DNA of 64,000 bases. It comes from DATFVA01 sp963747755. Its GTDB lineage: Bacteria > Bacteroidota > Ignavibacteria > Ignavibacteriales > Ignavibacteriaceae. A model generated the notes under the pieces. It saw nothing but the letters and a program-made list of their open reading frames with translations. It made no database searches and was not told the origin of the DNA. This document shows positions 1 to 8,974 of this stretch, one piece after another. The stretch spans positions 186,001-250,000 of the forward strand of contig CAVVGK010000011.1 of the NCBI GenBank assembly GCA_963747755.1, written 5' to 3'. Every line of letters begins with the position of its first letter. Position 1 is the stretch's first letter. The translations under genes and the position numbers were made by a program.

Positions 1-305
1 TTACAAATCTTGTGATAAATTCACTTGATGCGATGGATAAAGACGGCAGCCTTAAGATCTCACTGTCTTCTGAACACTCGTGTTATATTCTTTCGGTTGA
101 AGATGACGGCAGCGGTATAGAAGAAACAATTAAAGATCAGATTTTTTCTCCCTTCTTTACCACAAAGTCAGGTGGAAAAGGCTCGGGACTGGGATTATAT
201 ATTGTCAAGAATATCTGTAAAAATCATAATGCTGATATAACTGTGGTTAGCGCTGAAGGAAAAGGGACTGCATTTAAAATTACGTTTAATGGAAAGAGTC
301 ATTAA
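1..305 (+). CDS. Sensor histidine kinase, C-terminal ATPase domain (5' end outside window)
   Basis: The reading frame is open from the left edge, so the sensing and dimerisation parts lie outside the window. What remains is the HATPase_c domain: an N-box (NLVINSLDAM, first residues upstream of the first in-window GTG), the G1 motif DDGSGI, an F-box-like FSPFFTTK and the G2 motif GSGLGLYIVK. The role is ATP binding and autophosphorylation of a membrane or cytoplasmic sensor. It ends one base before the response regulator start, so the two are almost certainly a cognate two-component pair in one operon. The signal cannot be told from this fragment. Confidence 0.9.
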   Translation, partial: TNLVINSLDAMDKDGSLKISLSSEHSCYILSVEDDGSGIEETIKDQIFSPFFTTKSGGKGSGLGLYIVKNICKNHNADITVVSAEGKGTAFKITFNGKSH

Positions 306-306
306 A

Positions 307-1686
307 ATGAAAAAGATATTAATAATTGACGATGAACAAGAGATGCTTACCAGTCTCAATAAACTTCTTTCAAGAAACCAGGAATATGACATAAGGTTGA
401 TCGGTGATTACCATACTGCACTTAGTGTTGTGACTAAGGAAAGTTTCAACCTGATTATAACAGATCTCAAAATGAAAGAGTATTCAGGCATCGATATTCT
501 CAAAGCAGCTCTTGAAAATTTTCCTGAGTCAAAAATCATAATGATTTCGGGTTACGGAACAATTGAGACAAGTGTAGATGCTATGCGGAACGGGGCTTTT
601 GATTTTCTTGAAAAACCTTTTACTTCAAGGAAGTTATTTGATTCTGTTGAACGGGCTTTATTAAACGGATATTCTGGTGAGGATTCGAGGGAAAGTGATT
701 TGTCTGCAGAGATTCCGGGACTTCTATACAAAAGCGGCAAAATGAAGTCGGTTATAGGTTATCTCACAAAAATAGCCCCGGGAAACATGAATGTGCTTGT
801 TACCGGAGAAAGCGGTACCGGGAAAGAACTCATTGCAAGAGCAATCCACACATTGAGCAGGAGGAATAAGAATCCCTTTGTGCCGGTAAACTGCGGTGCT
901 CTGCCTGAGCATCTGTTTGAGAGTGAATTGTTCGGACACGAAAGAGGAGCCTTCACCGGAGCTGTTAAGACCAAGCCAGGTCTCCTTGAATTTGCAAATC
1001 AGGGTACGTTTTTCTTTGACGAGATCGGCGATATGAGTTTGTCACTTCAGATTAAACTTCTTAGAATGCTTGAGGAGAGAAAGATCCGCAGAATAGGAGC
1101 AAGTAATGAAATCGAGATTGATGTACGTATAATAGCTGCTACGAACAAAAACCTTGAGAAAGAGGTAGCTGAAAAGAGATTCAGGGAAGATCTGTATTAC
1201 CGGCTGAATACAATCAGGATCGATGTTCCTCCTCTAAGAGAAAGGAAGGACGATGTTATACTGCTTGCCAAACATTTTCTTGCTGATCTATGCTCAAGGG
1301 AAGATAAGCCTGTGCCTGTTTTTTCCAGGGAAGCCGAAACAGCCTTGCAGAATTATTACTGGCCAGGGAACGTCCGGGAAGTACAAAACCTGATAGGACG
1401 GGCATATTTCCTCAGTTCAAACGGAATAGTTGAAAGGAATGACCTTCCGATACCTGCATCCTTTGAGGAGAGTGAAGCCGACAGCTCCATTCTCAATCCG
1501 CCTTATAAGGAAGCGAAAGAGAAAACTTTAGAGAAATTCGAAATCGAATACCTGACCTATCACCTGAAAAAAAATAAAGGAAATATCTCCAGAACTGCAG
1601 AGGTGTGCGGGCTTGATCGTAGGTCGATTCACAGGCTGATCAATAAATATAATATTATTTACCAGGATGAGGAATTAAGCAGCTGA
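307..1686 (+). CDS. NtrC-family sigma-54-dependent response regulator
   Basis: A 459-residue activator with three domains. The N-terminal receiver (about 1-120) has the acidic pair DDE and the phospho-acceptor Asp in LIITDLKM. The central AAA+ domain (about 145-375) has Walker A GESGTGKE, the sigma-54 contact loop GAFTGA and Walker B FFFDEIGDM. The C-terminal Fis-type helix-turn-helix contains NISRTAEVCGL. When phosphorylated by the upstream kinase it should oligomerise and drive open-complex formation by RNA polymerase carrying sigma-54. I chose ATG 307 rather than ATG 289: it is preceded by GGAAAGAG and gives the usual receiver start MKKILIIDDE, while 289 overlaps the kinase. A candidate target promoter lies at 14687 in this window, but no link is proven. 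Confidence 0.93.
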   Translation: MKKILIIDDEQEMLTSLNKLLSRNQEYDIRLIGDYHTALSVVTKESFNLIITDLKMKEYSGIDILKAALENFPESKIIMISGYGTIETSVDAMRNGAFDFLEKPFTSRKLFDSVERALLNGYSGEDSRESDLSAEIPGLLYKSGKMKSVIGYLTKIAPGNMNVLVTGESGTGKELIARAIHTLSRRNKNPFVPVNCGALPEHLFESELFGHERGAFTGAVKTKPGLLEFANQGTFFFDEIGDMSLSLQIKLLRMLEERKIRRIGASNEIEIDVRIIAATNKNLEKEVAEKRFREDLYYRLNTIRIDVPPLRERKDDVILLAKHFLADLCSREDKPVPVFSREAETALQNYYWPGNVREVQNLIGRAYFLSSNGIVERNDLPIPASFEESEADSSILNPPYKEAKEKTLEKFEIEYLTYHLKKNKGNISRTAEVCGLDRRSIHRLINKYNIIYQDEELSS

Positions 1687-1848
1687 TTAATTAAGTAATA
1701 GTGGTTAAACAACGGCACTGGTTGACTCGGTCGAAATGAAATTTTTACTTTCGGGGCAGTAACAATGTTTGCAATTTTATATCTGGAGATTTTTTTTCTT
1801 AAGTTAGCGGATACATAATCTATTCATTGAATAATTCTGGGGAGTTAT

Positions 1849-4194
1849 ATGAAAACAAAGTTACTTTTTTTGTGCGCCATTCTATTTTCTTTTCAGTCTT
1901 TACTGTTCTCTCAATCTTCTGTTATTCAACAGATAATTAATGATATCAACAGTGATTCACTAACCCATTTTGTTGCCCAGCTCTCGGGTGAAGTTCCTGT
2001 GATAGTTAACGGGACTACACAGACTATTGTTTCCAGGAATAAATATCAGCCAGGTAACAATATAGCTGCAGACTTCGTTAAGCAGAAATTTCAGGGCTAT
2101 GGGTTAACAGCTTACGATCAGCAGTTCAGTTCAACCGGCAGGAATGTTCTTGCCAGTATCTCCGGCACTGAATATCCGAACAAGGAGTTTATTATTTGTG
2201 CCCATTATGATGATATGCCCTCCGGAACAACGGCTCCCGGAGCGGATGATAACGGAAGCGGAACAGCTGCGGTTATAGAGGCTGCAAGGGTTCTGTCGCA
2301 GTATTCATTTCCATACACTCTTATTTTTGCAGTTTGGGACGAGGAGGAGCAGGGATTAGTCGGCAGCGATTACTACGCTACACAGGCTGCTCTGGCAGGA
2401 GATTCTATTATTGGTGTAGTAAATATGGATATGATTGCATGGGATTCAGACAACGATAACATCTGTAATATTCATACAGCCGATGTGGGCATCACTCACG
2501 AAATCTATGATAAAATGGTTGAGCTTAATACAGTGTACAATGTCGGACTGGATATAGTGGAGGTTTATCCGCAGGAGCCCTATAGCGATCATGCCTCTTT
2601 CATAGAGAATGGATATTCCGCGGTGCTGCTTATTGAAGACGATAATGATTTTAATACATACTATCATTCCACAAATGATCTTTTGATACATTATAATATA
2701 CCCTACTTTAAAAAATCCGCACAGCTTGCGGTTGCCGCGATCGCTTCTTATGCTTTGAACCTGAACCTGCAGATAGTACACACGCCATTTGCTTCGGTTG
2801 ACTATACAGGCGACCTGGTTTTAACAGCAATATTCAGTACCGGTCTTGATTTAGCAACAGGGACTTCGGGTCCCAGGTTATATTACAGAACCAGTACAGG
2901 CGGAGGCTTCGGCAGTTTCACTGAAGTTCCGGGAGACCCTGTGCGCGGGGATTACACATATACATTTACCATCCCCGGACAGCAGCTTGGCACCATAGTA
3001 CAATATTATATTGCTGCCCAGGACGAGGACGCTTCCATCGTAACAACACTACCGGCAGGCGGCGGTGGATTTAATCCCCCCGGAAATATTCCTCCATCAG
3101 AATTCTTCCGGTTCTTTGTAGCGCCTCAAACCGTTGCTTTTCAAGATACTGTTATGAATATGAACAGCTGGACAGCAGCAGGCACTTGGGGTACGACAGG
3201 ATCAAAATATGTATCTGCGCCCTACTCCATAACAGATTCGCCGTCAGGTGAATACGTTAGCAATTCTAATTCAGGAATCACATCTGTTAATTCAATGGAC
3301 CTTACAGGTTCTCTGGGAGCTACCCTGGAGTTTGATGCTCAATGGGCGATTGAAACCGATTGGGATTATGCCCAGGTATTGATTTCAACAAACAACGGGG
3401 CCGACTGGATTCCTCTGCAGGGACAGTACACAAACCCCGGGACAGGTTCATTTCAGCCAAATGGCGAACCGCTGTATGACGGTACGCAGCTTACCTGGGT
3501 TCATGAAATAATAGATATCAGCGATTATTCAGTCAGCCAGATAAAATTGCGCTTTCACCTTATCTCTGATGGCTCCATAACTGCCGATGGCTTTTATGTT
3601 GATAATATTACGGTTAAGGTATTCAGTGCTGTTCCTGTTGAACTTGCATCCTTTGATGCATCGACAACTGAAGCAGGAGTAAACCTTAGATGGCAAACCG
3701 CCTCTGAACTGAATAATAAGGGTTTTGAAATCCAGAGAAAATCTGAGGGCACAGGTGAGTGGACAGTACTGGGATTTGTTAACGGGAATGGAACTTCCAC
3801 GGAAACGGCTGTTTATTCCTTTACAGATAGCAAACCATTACCGGGAAAATCGTTTTATCGATTGAAACAGGTGGATTTTGACGGCTCATACAAATTATAT
3901 GACGCTGTTGAAGTGAGTTTCACCCCTGTTTTCAGCTTCTCGCTGGCGCAGAACTATCCGAATCCTTTCAATCCTGAAACAAGAATTAACTTCAGTGTAG
4001 GTAAGACTGAACTTGTGACGCTGAAAGTTTATGATGTGCTGGGAAGTGAAACCTCTTCCTTAATAAACGAAGTTAAAGAGCCCGGAGATTATTCTATCTC
4101 GTTCGACGGTAGTAAACTGGCAAGCGGAATTTATATTTATAAACTTACAGCCGGTACTTATACTTCAACTAAAAAAATGATCCTTTCAAAGTAG
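1849..4194 (+). CDS. Secreted M28-family metallopeptidase with T9SS sorting tail
   Basis: A 781-residue exported zinc aminopeptidase-like protein. A signal peptide (residues 1-21, ending LLFSQ) is followed by an M28 catalytic domain (about 75-310). Metal-ligand and catalytic motifs are visible: CAHYDDM, PGADDNGSG, WDEEEQG, NMDMIAWD and SDHASF. The middle region (about 310-600) is beta-rich and resembles binding or jelly-roll modules. The last 85 residues form a T9SS C-terminal domain starting SLAQNYPNPFNP and ending in KKMILSK, which implies export across the outer membrane and surface attachment or release. The start has a GGGGAG ribosome site. It is probably a scavenging peptidase for external peptides. 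M28 and T9SS assignments are strong; the substrate is unknown. Confidence 0.92.
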   Translation: MKTKLLFLCAILFSFQSLLFSQSSVIQQIINDINSDSLTHFVAQLSGEVPVIVNGTTQTIVSRNKYQPGNNIAADFVKQKFQGYGLTAYDQQFSSTGRNVLASISGTEYPNKEFIICAHYDDMPSGTTAPGADDNGSGTAAVIEAARVLSQYSFPYTLIFAVWDEEEQGLVGSDYYATQAALAGDSIIGVVNMDMIAWDSDNDNICNIHTADVGITHEIYDKMVELNTVYNVGLDIVEVYPQEPYSDHASFIENGYSAVLLIEDDNDFNTYYHSTNDLLIHYNIPYFKKSAQLAVAAIASYALNLNLQIVHTPFASVDYTGDLVLTAIFSTGLDLATGTSGPRLYYRTSTGGGFGSFTEVPGDPVRGDYTYTFTIPGQQLGTIVQYYIAAQDEDASIVTTLPAGGGGFNPPGNIPPSEFFRFFVAPQTVAFQDTVMNMNSWTAAGTWGTTGSKYVSAPYSITDSPSGEYVSNSNSGITSVNSMDLTGSLGATLEFDAQWAIETDWDYAQVLISTNNGADWIPLQGQYTNPGTGSFQPNGEPLYDGTQLTWVHEIIDISDYSVSQIKLRFHLISDGSITADGFYVDNITVKVFSAVPVELASFDASTTEAGVNLRWQTASELNNKGFEIQRKSEGTGEWTVLGFVNGNGTSTETAVYSFTDSKPLPGKSFYRLKQVDFDGSYKLYDAVEVSFTPVFSFSLAQNYPNPFNPETRINFSVGKTELVTLKVYDVLGSETSSLINEVKEPGDYSISFDGSKLASGIYIYKLTAGTYTSTKKMILSK

Positions 4195-4204
4195 TATTTT
4201 TATT

Positions 4205-4236
4205 CCGGGGAGGCCTTTAAGCAGGGACATCCCCGG
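4205..4236 (+). terminator. Hairpin after the M28 peptidase gene
   Basis: A perfect 7-bp inverted repeat CCGGGGA / TCCCCGG with an 18-base loop begins 10 bases after the peptidase stop. There is no clear T-run after it, so it may be a weak or Rho-assisted terminator or an mRNA-stabilising hairpin. Confidence 0.3.
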
Positions 4237-4315
4237 ATTGCTTCCGGCTGAATCACTTAGATTACCTGTCCTTTTTTGTAACTTTTGACTAAACATCCAC
4301 AACCCGTTTAATCCA

Positions 4316-4798
4316 TTGATAAATATATTTAAAACAGAAAAGTCACTGAAGACAATTGCAGTCTTTGAATTTTCCAAAGGAATTCTTGTACTGCTTGCAG
4401 GTTTTGGCGTGCTTAGTTTGTTAAACAATAATATCCAGAAGAGATTTGAGGATTTTGTCAGTCAGTTCAATTATAGTCCCCATGGTAAAATAACCAGCAG
4501 CATATATGGGGCAATCACCAATCCGCAGGATTCCCTGCTGATCATCATAGCTTCATTTGCGATACTTTATTCATCTTTAAGGTTCGCAGAGGGTTACGGG
4601 TTATGGCACCAGGCAAACTGGGCTAAATGGATAGGATTAATATCATCACTTATTTACCTGCCATATGAAATATACGACCTTGCACGGCACCCAGGTATTC
4701 TGCCGGTTGTATTTATTATTATTAATCTGATCGTTATATACATCCTGTACACAACTATCACCATAAAACATAAGCCGGTTCCGGGTTCAAAGGAATAA
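4316..4798 (+). CDS. DUF2127-like small integral membrane protein
   Basis: About 160 residues with several hydrophobic segments: about 17-40, 75-95, 105-125 and 130-150. The pattern resembles DUF2127 proteins: an N-terminal 'IAVFEFSKGILVLLAGFG', a middle LRFAEGYGLWH, and IYLPYEIYDLARHPG before the last helix. The biochemical role of this family is not established. The only start near the conserved beginning is TTG at 4316, so the N-terminus is uncertain. It converges with the PEP synthase gene, the two stops being 9 bases apart. Confidence 0.75.
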   Translation: MINIFKTEKSLKTIAVFEFSKGILVLLAGFGVLSLLNNNIQKRFEDFVSQFNYSPHGKITSSIYGAITNPQDSLLIIIASFAILYSSLRFAEGYGLWHQANWAKWIGLISSLIYLPYEIYDLARHPGILPVVFIIINLIVIYILYTTITIKHKPVPGSKE

Positions 4799-4807
4799 AC
4801 ACCTCCC

Positions 4808-7222
4808 CTAATGAACAATCTCTTCTTCGTGCATTTCCATTTTATCTTCAAGTTCTGCGACACGTTTTTTCATATCCAGAACGCTGTCGGGATTAAGCGA
4901 GATCGAATCAATTCCTGTTTTGACAAGGAAATCCACAACTTCGGGATAGTCGCTGGGAGCCTGACCGCATATACTTACTTTGGTATTATTCTTATGAGCC
5001 TTTTGAATAAGCATTTCAATCATCAGCTTAACAGCCTCCTCGCGTTCATCAAATAAGCCCGAAAGAATTGAAGAATCCCTGTCGACTCCGAGAGTAAGCT
5101 GCGTCAGATCGTTGCTGCCAATAGAGAATCCGTCAAACCGTTTTGCAAATTTATCAGCAAGAACGATATTGGAAGGAACCTCGGCCATCACAAATATTTT
5201 AAGTCCATCCTGTCCTCTCACCAAACCATTATCCGCCAGAGCTTCCAGTACTTTATCAGCTTCGGCAAGGGTACGGCAGAATGGAATCATAATAACAATG
5301 TTTTTCAGACCTATCTGATCGCGTGCCTTTTTGATAGCCATGCATTCCAGCTCAAATCCTTCCCTGTAATTCTCGCTGTAGTATCTTGATGCTCCTCTGA
5401 ACCCGAGCATCGGATTTTCTTCATCCGGTTCAAACTGTTTCCCCCCGATCAGTTCTGCATATTCATTTGTTTTAAAGTCGCTCATCCTTACAACAACATC
5501 ATACGGATATTGCGGAGCCGCTATCTTTGCGATTCCTCTTGAGAGATGCTCTACGAAGTAGTCTTCCTTATTTTCAAATCCTTTCGTCAGTTCACGGATT
5601 TTTTTCTTAGCATCTTTATCCTCAAGCTCATTATAATGGACAAGAGCCATAGGATGAATCTTAATGATGTTATTGATAATGAACTCCATCCTGGCCAGTC
5701 CTATACCCTCGTTCGGAAGTCTCCACCATCTGAAAGATGCTGAAGGACTAGCAATATTCATCTGGATGCTGGTCTTTGTCTGCGGTATCTCTTCCAGCTT
5801 AATGTCTTCAACTTCGAAATCAAGTATTCCGTCGTAAACAAAACCGTTTTCGCCTTCCGCGCATGACATGGTTACCTGCTGTCCATCTTTAAGAGTTTCA
5901 GTTGCATCACCTGAACCCACGATTGCAGGTATGCCAAGCTCACGACTTACGATTGCCGCGTGTGAAGTTCTGCCGCCGTAATCCGTAATAATTCCTGAGG
6001 CCCTTTTCATTACAGGAACCCAATCCGGATCAGTCATACCTGTAACCAGTATCGCATCATCCTCAAACCTGTCTATCTCATCGGCGCTTTGCAGGACAAG
6101 AACCTTTCCGGCAGCGATTGCACCGCCAATGCTGCGGCCCTTTACAACCGGGTCTTTTCTCTCATTCAATCTATAAGCTTTCATGGACTGGCCTGTTTTC
6201 TGCGACTGCACAGTTTCGGGGCGTGCCTGGACAATAAATAATTCCTTTAACCGGCTATCCTTAGCCCATTCAATATCCATGGGAGTTTTATAATGCTTTT
6301 CTATAATTGCTGCCCAGCGGGCAAGCTTAATAATTTCTTCATCGGTAAGAACAAAGCTTCTCTGTTCTGGCTTTGATGTCTCCACATTTTTTATATTATC
6401 TGAATCCCCCCTGGAATAGACCATCTTCTTTTCCTTTTCACCCAGTTTCTTTTCTATTATGGGGACAGCATTTTTATCATCAAGAAGTTTTTTATAGACC
6501 TGGTATTCATCAGGATTAACAGTCCCCTGAACTACATTTTCCCCCAGTCCCCATGCAGCGTTTATAACCACCACATCCCGGAATCCTGTTTCAGTATCAA
6601 GAGTAAACATTACTCCTGACCCAGCTTTATCAGACCTGACCATTTTCTGAACCCCGACTGAGAGTGCTATTTTCATATGGTCGAATCCTTTTTCATTCCT
6701 ATAGCTAATTGCACGGTCTGTGAACAATGAAGCATAGCAGTTTCTGCACGCTTCCAGGAGATCATCTTCACCTGAAATATTTAAGTAAGTTTCCTGCTGA
6801 CCCGCAAAACTTGCATCAGGCAGATCTTCAGCTGTTGCGCTGCTTCTTACAGCAACATCGACATTTTTTGTTTCATACAAATCACTTAAATCTCTGTAGG
6901 CTTTTGACACTGCCTGTTTTATTTCACCGGGGAATTCTTTCTTATGAAATAATTTTCTTATTTCTTTTCCTGTATGAGCAAGATTGGAATTATCTCCCTT
7001 CAGTTTTTCGACGAGGGTCCTGATCTCTTCTTCCAGATCATTCTGCTTCAGGAATTCACGATAAGCTTCAGCGGTTGTAGCAAAGCCTTCAGGTACTTTT
7101 ATTCCCTCCGGTTTAAGCGAGGATATCATCTCGCCAAGGGAAGCATTCTTACCGCCGACCAGTTTCACATCCTCTTTATTCAGGTTGTTGAACCAGCGAA
7201 TAAATTTACTGCCATCTTCCAT
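4808..7222 (-). CDS. ppsA: Phosphoenolpyruvate synthase
   Basis: An 804-residue enzyme converting pyruvate and ATP to PEP, AMP and phosphate, a gluconeogenic step in the cytoplasm. Domain order is standard. The N-terminal ATP-grasp/PPDK_N part (about 1-350) starts with VGGKNASLGEM. The swivelling phosphohistidine domain has GGRTSHAAIVSRE near residue 415. The C-terminal TIM barrel (about 480-790) has the conserved Cys in SICGQAPSDYP. Length matches full-size PpsA. It is the last gene of a minus-strand run that includes a coiled-coil protein 15 bases upstream and decayed esterase and phosphoribosyltransferase genes. This places it with accessory stress-type genes rather than glycolytic ones. 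Confidence 0.96.
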   Translation of the reverse strand: MEDGSKFIRWFNNLNKEDVKLVGGKNASLGEMISSLKPEGIKVPEGFATTAEAYREFLKQNDLEEEIRTLVEKLKGDNSNLAHTGKEIRKLFHKKEFPGEIKQAVSKAYRDLSDLYETKNVDVAVRSSATAEDLPDASFAGQQETYLNISGEDDLLEACRNCYASLFTDRAISYRNEKGFDHMKIALSVGVQKMVRSDKAGSGVMFTLDTETGFRDVVVINAAWGLGENVVQGTVNPDEYQVYKKLLDDKNAVPIIEKKLGEKEKKMVYSRGDSDNIKNVETSKPEQRSFVLTDEEIIKLARWAAIIEKHYKTPMDIEWAKDSRLKELFIVQARPETVQSQKTGQSMKAYRLNERKDPVVKGRSIGGAIAAGKVLVLQSADEIDRFEDDAILVTGMTDPDWVPVMKRASGIITDYGGRTSHAAIVSRELGIPAIVGSGDATETLKDGQQVTMSCAEGENGFVYDGILDFEVEDIKLEEIPQTKTSIQMNIASPSASFRWWRLPNEGIGLARMEFIINNIIKIHPMALVHYNELEDKDAKKKIRELTKGFENKEDYFVEHLSRGIAKIAAPQYPYDVVVRMSDFKTNEYAELIGGKQFEPDEENPMLGFRGASRYYSENYREGFELECMAIKKARDQIGLKNIVIMIPFCRTLAEADKVLEALADNGLVRGQDGLKIFVMAEVPSNIVLADKFAKRFDGFSIGSNDLTQLTLGVDRDSSILSGLFDEREEAVKLMIEMLIQKAHKNNTKVSICGQAPSDYPEVVDFLVKTGIDSISLNPDSVLDMKKRVAELEDKMEMHEEEIVH

Positions 7223-7237
7223 ATTTGATAACTTTCA

Positions 7238-7519
7238 TTATGAATATAATTTTCTCTGAATTCTTTTGAATTCCTCCCCTATCTGGCTATCGATTTTCTT
7301 TATCTCTGTTCTTATTGTTTCAAAATTTTCTTTTCCCGGATTCTTTAATTCCTCAACCTTTATTTTCATTTCATCCAGTTTCAACAGCATATCTTCAAAT
7401 TGGTCGGAAATATTATCCGAAGAATTATTAAGCCGGCTCTGCAGTCCAACAAATTTTGATCGCCATTCTGCTATCTTTTTTTCGCCCTTCGATATTTCTT
7501 CATCCTGAAATACTAACAT
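7238..7519 (-). CDS. Small predicted coiled-coil protein of unknown function
   Basis: A 93-residue, highly charged protein rich in Glu, Lys, Ile and Leu, with heptad-like spacing over most of its length and no signal peptide or membrane segment. The start at 7519 is chosen because AGGAGG sits 6 bases upstream. A longer frame reaching 7621 would overlap the esterase fragment and has an implausible basic N-terminal extension. It lies 15 bases before the PEP synthase gene and is probably co-transcribed with it. I do not recognise the family. A helical oligomeric stress or scaffold protein would fit but is a guess. Confidence 0.75.
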   Translation of the reverse strand: MLVFQDEEISKGEKKIAEWRSKFVGLQSRLNNSSDNISDQFEDMLLKLDEMKIKVEELKNPGKENFETIRTEIKKIDSQIGEEFKRIQRKLYS

Positions 7520-7547
7520 TTTTAACCTCCTGATTTTATACAATAAT

Positions 7548-7904
7548 TTAAATACCCCAAGGATATGTATCCGGTGTGTGAAGTGTCTCGCCGGGGGTTT
7601 CCTCCAGCGGATGAAGGGCATAATTCTTTATATGGCGATTCATCGTATAACACTCAGGCCAGTCTCCTTCAACCGCAATAAAATTAAAACCTTTCTCATT
7701 AATCAGTCTTTTCGAAATTTTCGTTCTCCAGGTATAATACTCATGCGTTCCATGGGAAGCCTCACCCATCAACACGTAATGAGCATTACCTACTCTTTCA
7801 AGCAAAGGCTCAAGGTCGTCATAACTATTCAACTCTGTCGATAAATTATCAACATATCTTATAATATTATCCGGGTTATTTTCTTTTAATTCTAACCGAC
7901 TCAT
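7548..7904 (-). pseudogene. Truncated erythromycin-esterase-family fragment
   Basis: The 118 residues match only the N-terminus of erythromycin esterase-like (EreA/Ere) hydrolases, which normally run to 400 residues or more. Diagnostic motifs are present: LMGEASHGTHEYY and VEGDWPECYTMNR, which carry the first catalytic His and acidic residues. The protein then stops after a short tail ending TYPWGI, so the remaining catalytic and helical parts are absent. The following 93-residue gene starts just beyond the break. It could be a deletion remnant or, less likely, an expressed short derivative. Upstream genes for an alpha/beta hydrolase and a phosphoribosyltransferase remnant are frequent partners of this family. 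Confidence 0.8.
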
Positions 7905-7916
7905 TTCATTTTTTCC

Positions 7917-8588
7917 TTATTTATTTTTACCCATATGTTCATCGAACCAGCCTGCTGCCAGCACCACAGTTTCATGAAGTTTGCCTGGCTCTTCAAAAAA
8001 ATGAGACGCCCCTTTAACAATCTCCATTTTATTATTTCCCCTCATTTTTTTAAGAACCTGTTCATTCATACCTATTACTGGCAGGTCGTTTCCGCCCACT
8101 AAGAGCAGAGTTGGAGCTTTGACCTGCTCCAGGTATTTTTCAGCAAGATCAAGTCTTCCTCCCCTTGAAACCACAGCACTGATAAGGTTTTGTCTTCGCG
8201 AAGCAGCGATTAATGCAGCCGCAGCCCCGGTACTTGAGCCGAAATATCCTATCTGAAGTTTTCGTGTATTTTCATTTCTGTTAAGCCAGTCAGTAATCTC
8301 TGTTAAACGAAGCGCAAGCATCTCCATATCAAATCTGTATTGATGGTTATGAATATCTACCCTCTCCTCTTCTTCAGTGAGAAGGTCAACAAGCATAGTT
8401 GCATACTTATTTCTCTGCAGGATCTCAGCTACCTTTTTATTCCTTGAGCTATGCCGGTTGCTTCCGCTTCCATGAGCAAACAATATTATTCCTATATCGT
8501 CTTCGGATATATGAATATTGCCCTCAAGAACAACCTGTCCTATTGGTATGTTAATCAGTGTATCATCATTTATTTTTATCGTTGACAT
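7917..8588 (-). CDS. Dienelactone-hydrolase-like alpha/beta hydrolase
   Basis: A 223-residue cytoplasmic alpha/beta hydrolase. Visible elements are the oxyanion strand ILFAHGSGSNRHS, the nucleophile elbow GYFGSSTGAAA (Ser in the GxSxG-like turn), the acidic-strand region LLLVGGNDLPV and the catalytic His in KGASHFFEEPG. This subtype often occurs next to, or fused to, a phosphoribosyltransferase and an erythromycin esterase. Exactly those two families flank it here as remnants, while this gene looks intact. Its start is one base after the upstream remnant's stop with GGGAGA as ribosome site. Substrate unknown. Confidence 0.88.
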   Translation of the reverse strand: MSTIKINDDTLINIPIGQVVLEGNIHISEDDIGIILFAHGSGSNRHSSRNKKVAEILQRNKYATMLVDLLTEEEERVDIHNHQYRFDMEMLALRLTEITDWLNRNENTRKLQIGYFGSSTGAAAALIAASRRQNLISAVVSRGGRLDLAEKYLEQVKAPTLLLVGGNDLPVIGMNEQVLKKMRGNNKMEIVKGASHFFEEPGKLHETVVLAAGWFDEHMGKNK

Positions 8589-8589
8589 T

Positions 8590-8877
8590 TTATCTCCCGG
8601 GATTTTTGAGACTATGTGCTTCTTCCAGAAGATTTATAACATTATCATTAAGTACATTTACGCCGCCCCGCCTAATTGGTTCCTCCCTTCCGGGAACGCC
8701 GATTTTTCTTTCAATAAATATATCCCGAGGAACACACAAACTCGTGGCTGATTTGTATGTTAGGGGAACATCACCACCGGAAACCCTCATAAGTATGAGA
8801 ACTGCTTTTATAAACTTTATCAGCTCTGAAGAAAGCATTCTTCCGGCATTGTACATGTCTTTAAATAAGTTCATCAT
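8590..8877 (-). pseudogene. Decayed phosphoribosyltransferase-like remnant
   Basis: A 95-residue frame resembles the N-terminal half of the type I phosphoribosyltransferases that accompany dienelactone hydrolases. It keeps LFKDMYNAGRMLSSEL at the start, VPRDIFIERKIGVPG in the middle and GGVNVLNDNVI later. The usual 'IPRGGVPVAYE' stretch is altered to MRVSGGDVPLTY. About eight residues are missing between REE and the GGV motif, and the PRPP-binding acidic loop and C-terminus are gone. I infer loss of enzymatic function, although the frame is open and has an AAAGGA ribosome site. It is the first gene of this minus-strand run. Confidence 0.7.
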
Positions 8878-8974
8878 TCAATCCTTTATTAACAATAAAT
8901 AAAGAAAAGGATAAGTGTTTGTGATTAGAATGACAGTAAATTACAGAGAGGGAAAAAGGTGAGGACTGATAACC

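Noticed and set aside
289..306. Earlier ATG for the NtrC-type regulator
   Set aside because: It would add six residues and overlap the kinase gene. ATG 307 has a well-placed GGAAAGAG and matches the usual receiver start.
7238..7621. 127-codon version of the small coiled-coil gene
   Set aside because: The extra N-terminal part overlaps the esterase fragment and is basic and non-helical. The AGGAGG at 7526-7531 selects ATG 7519.
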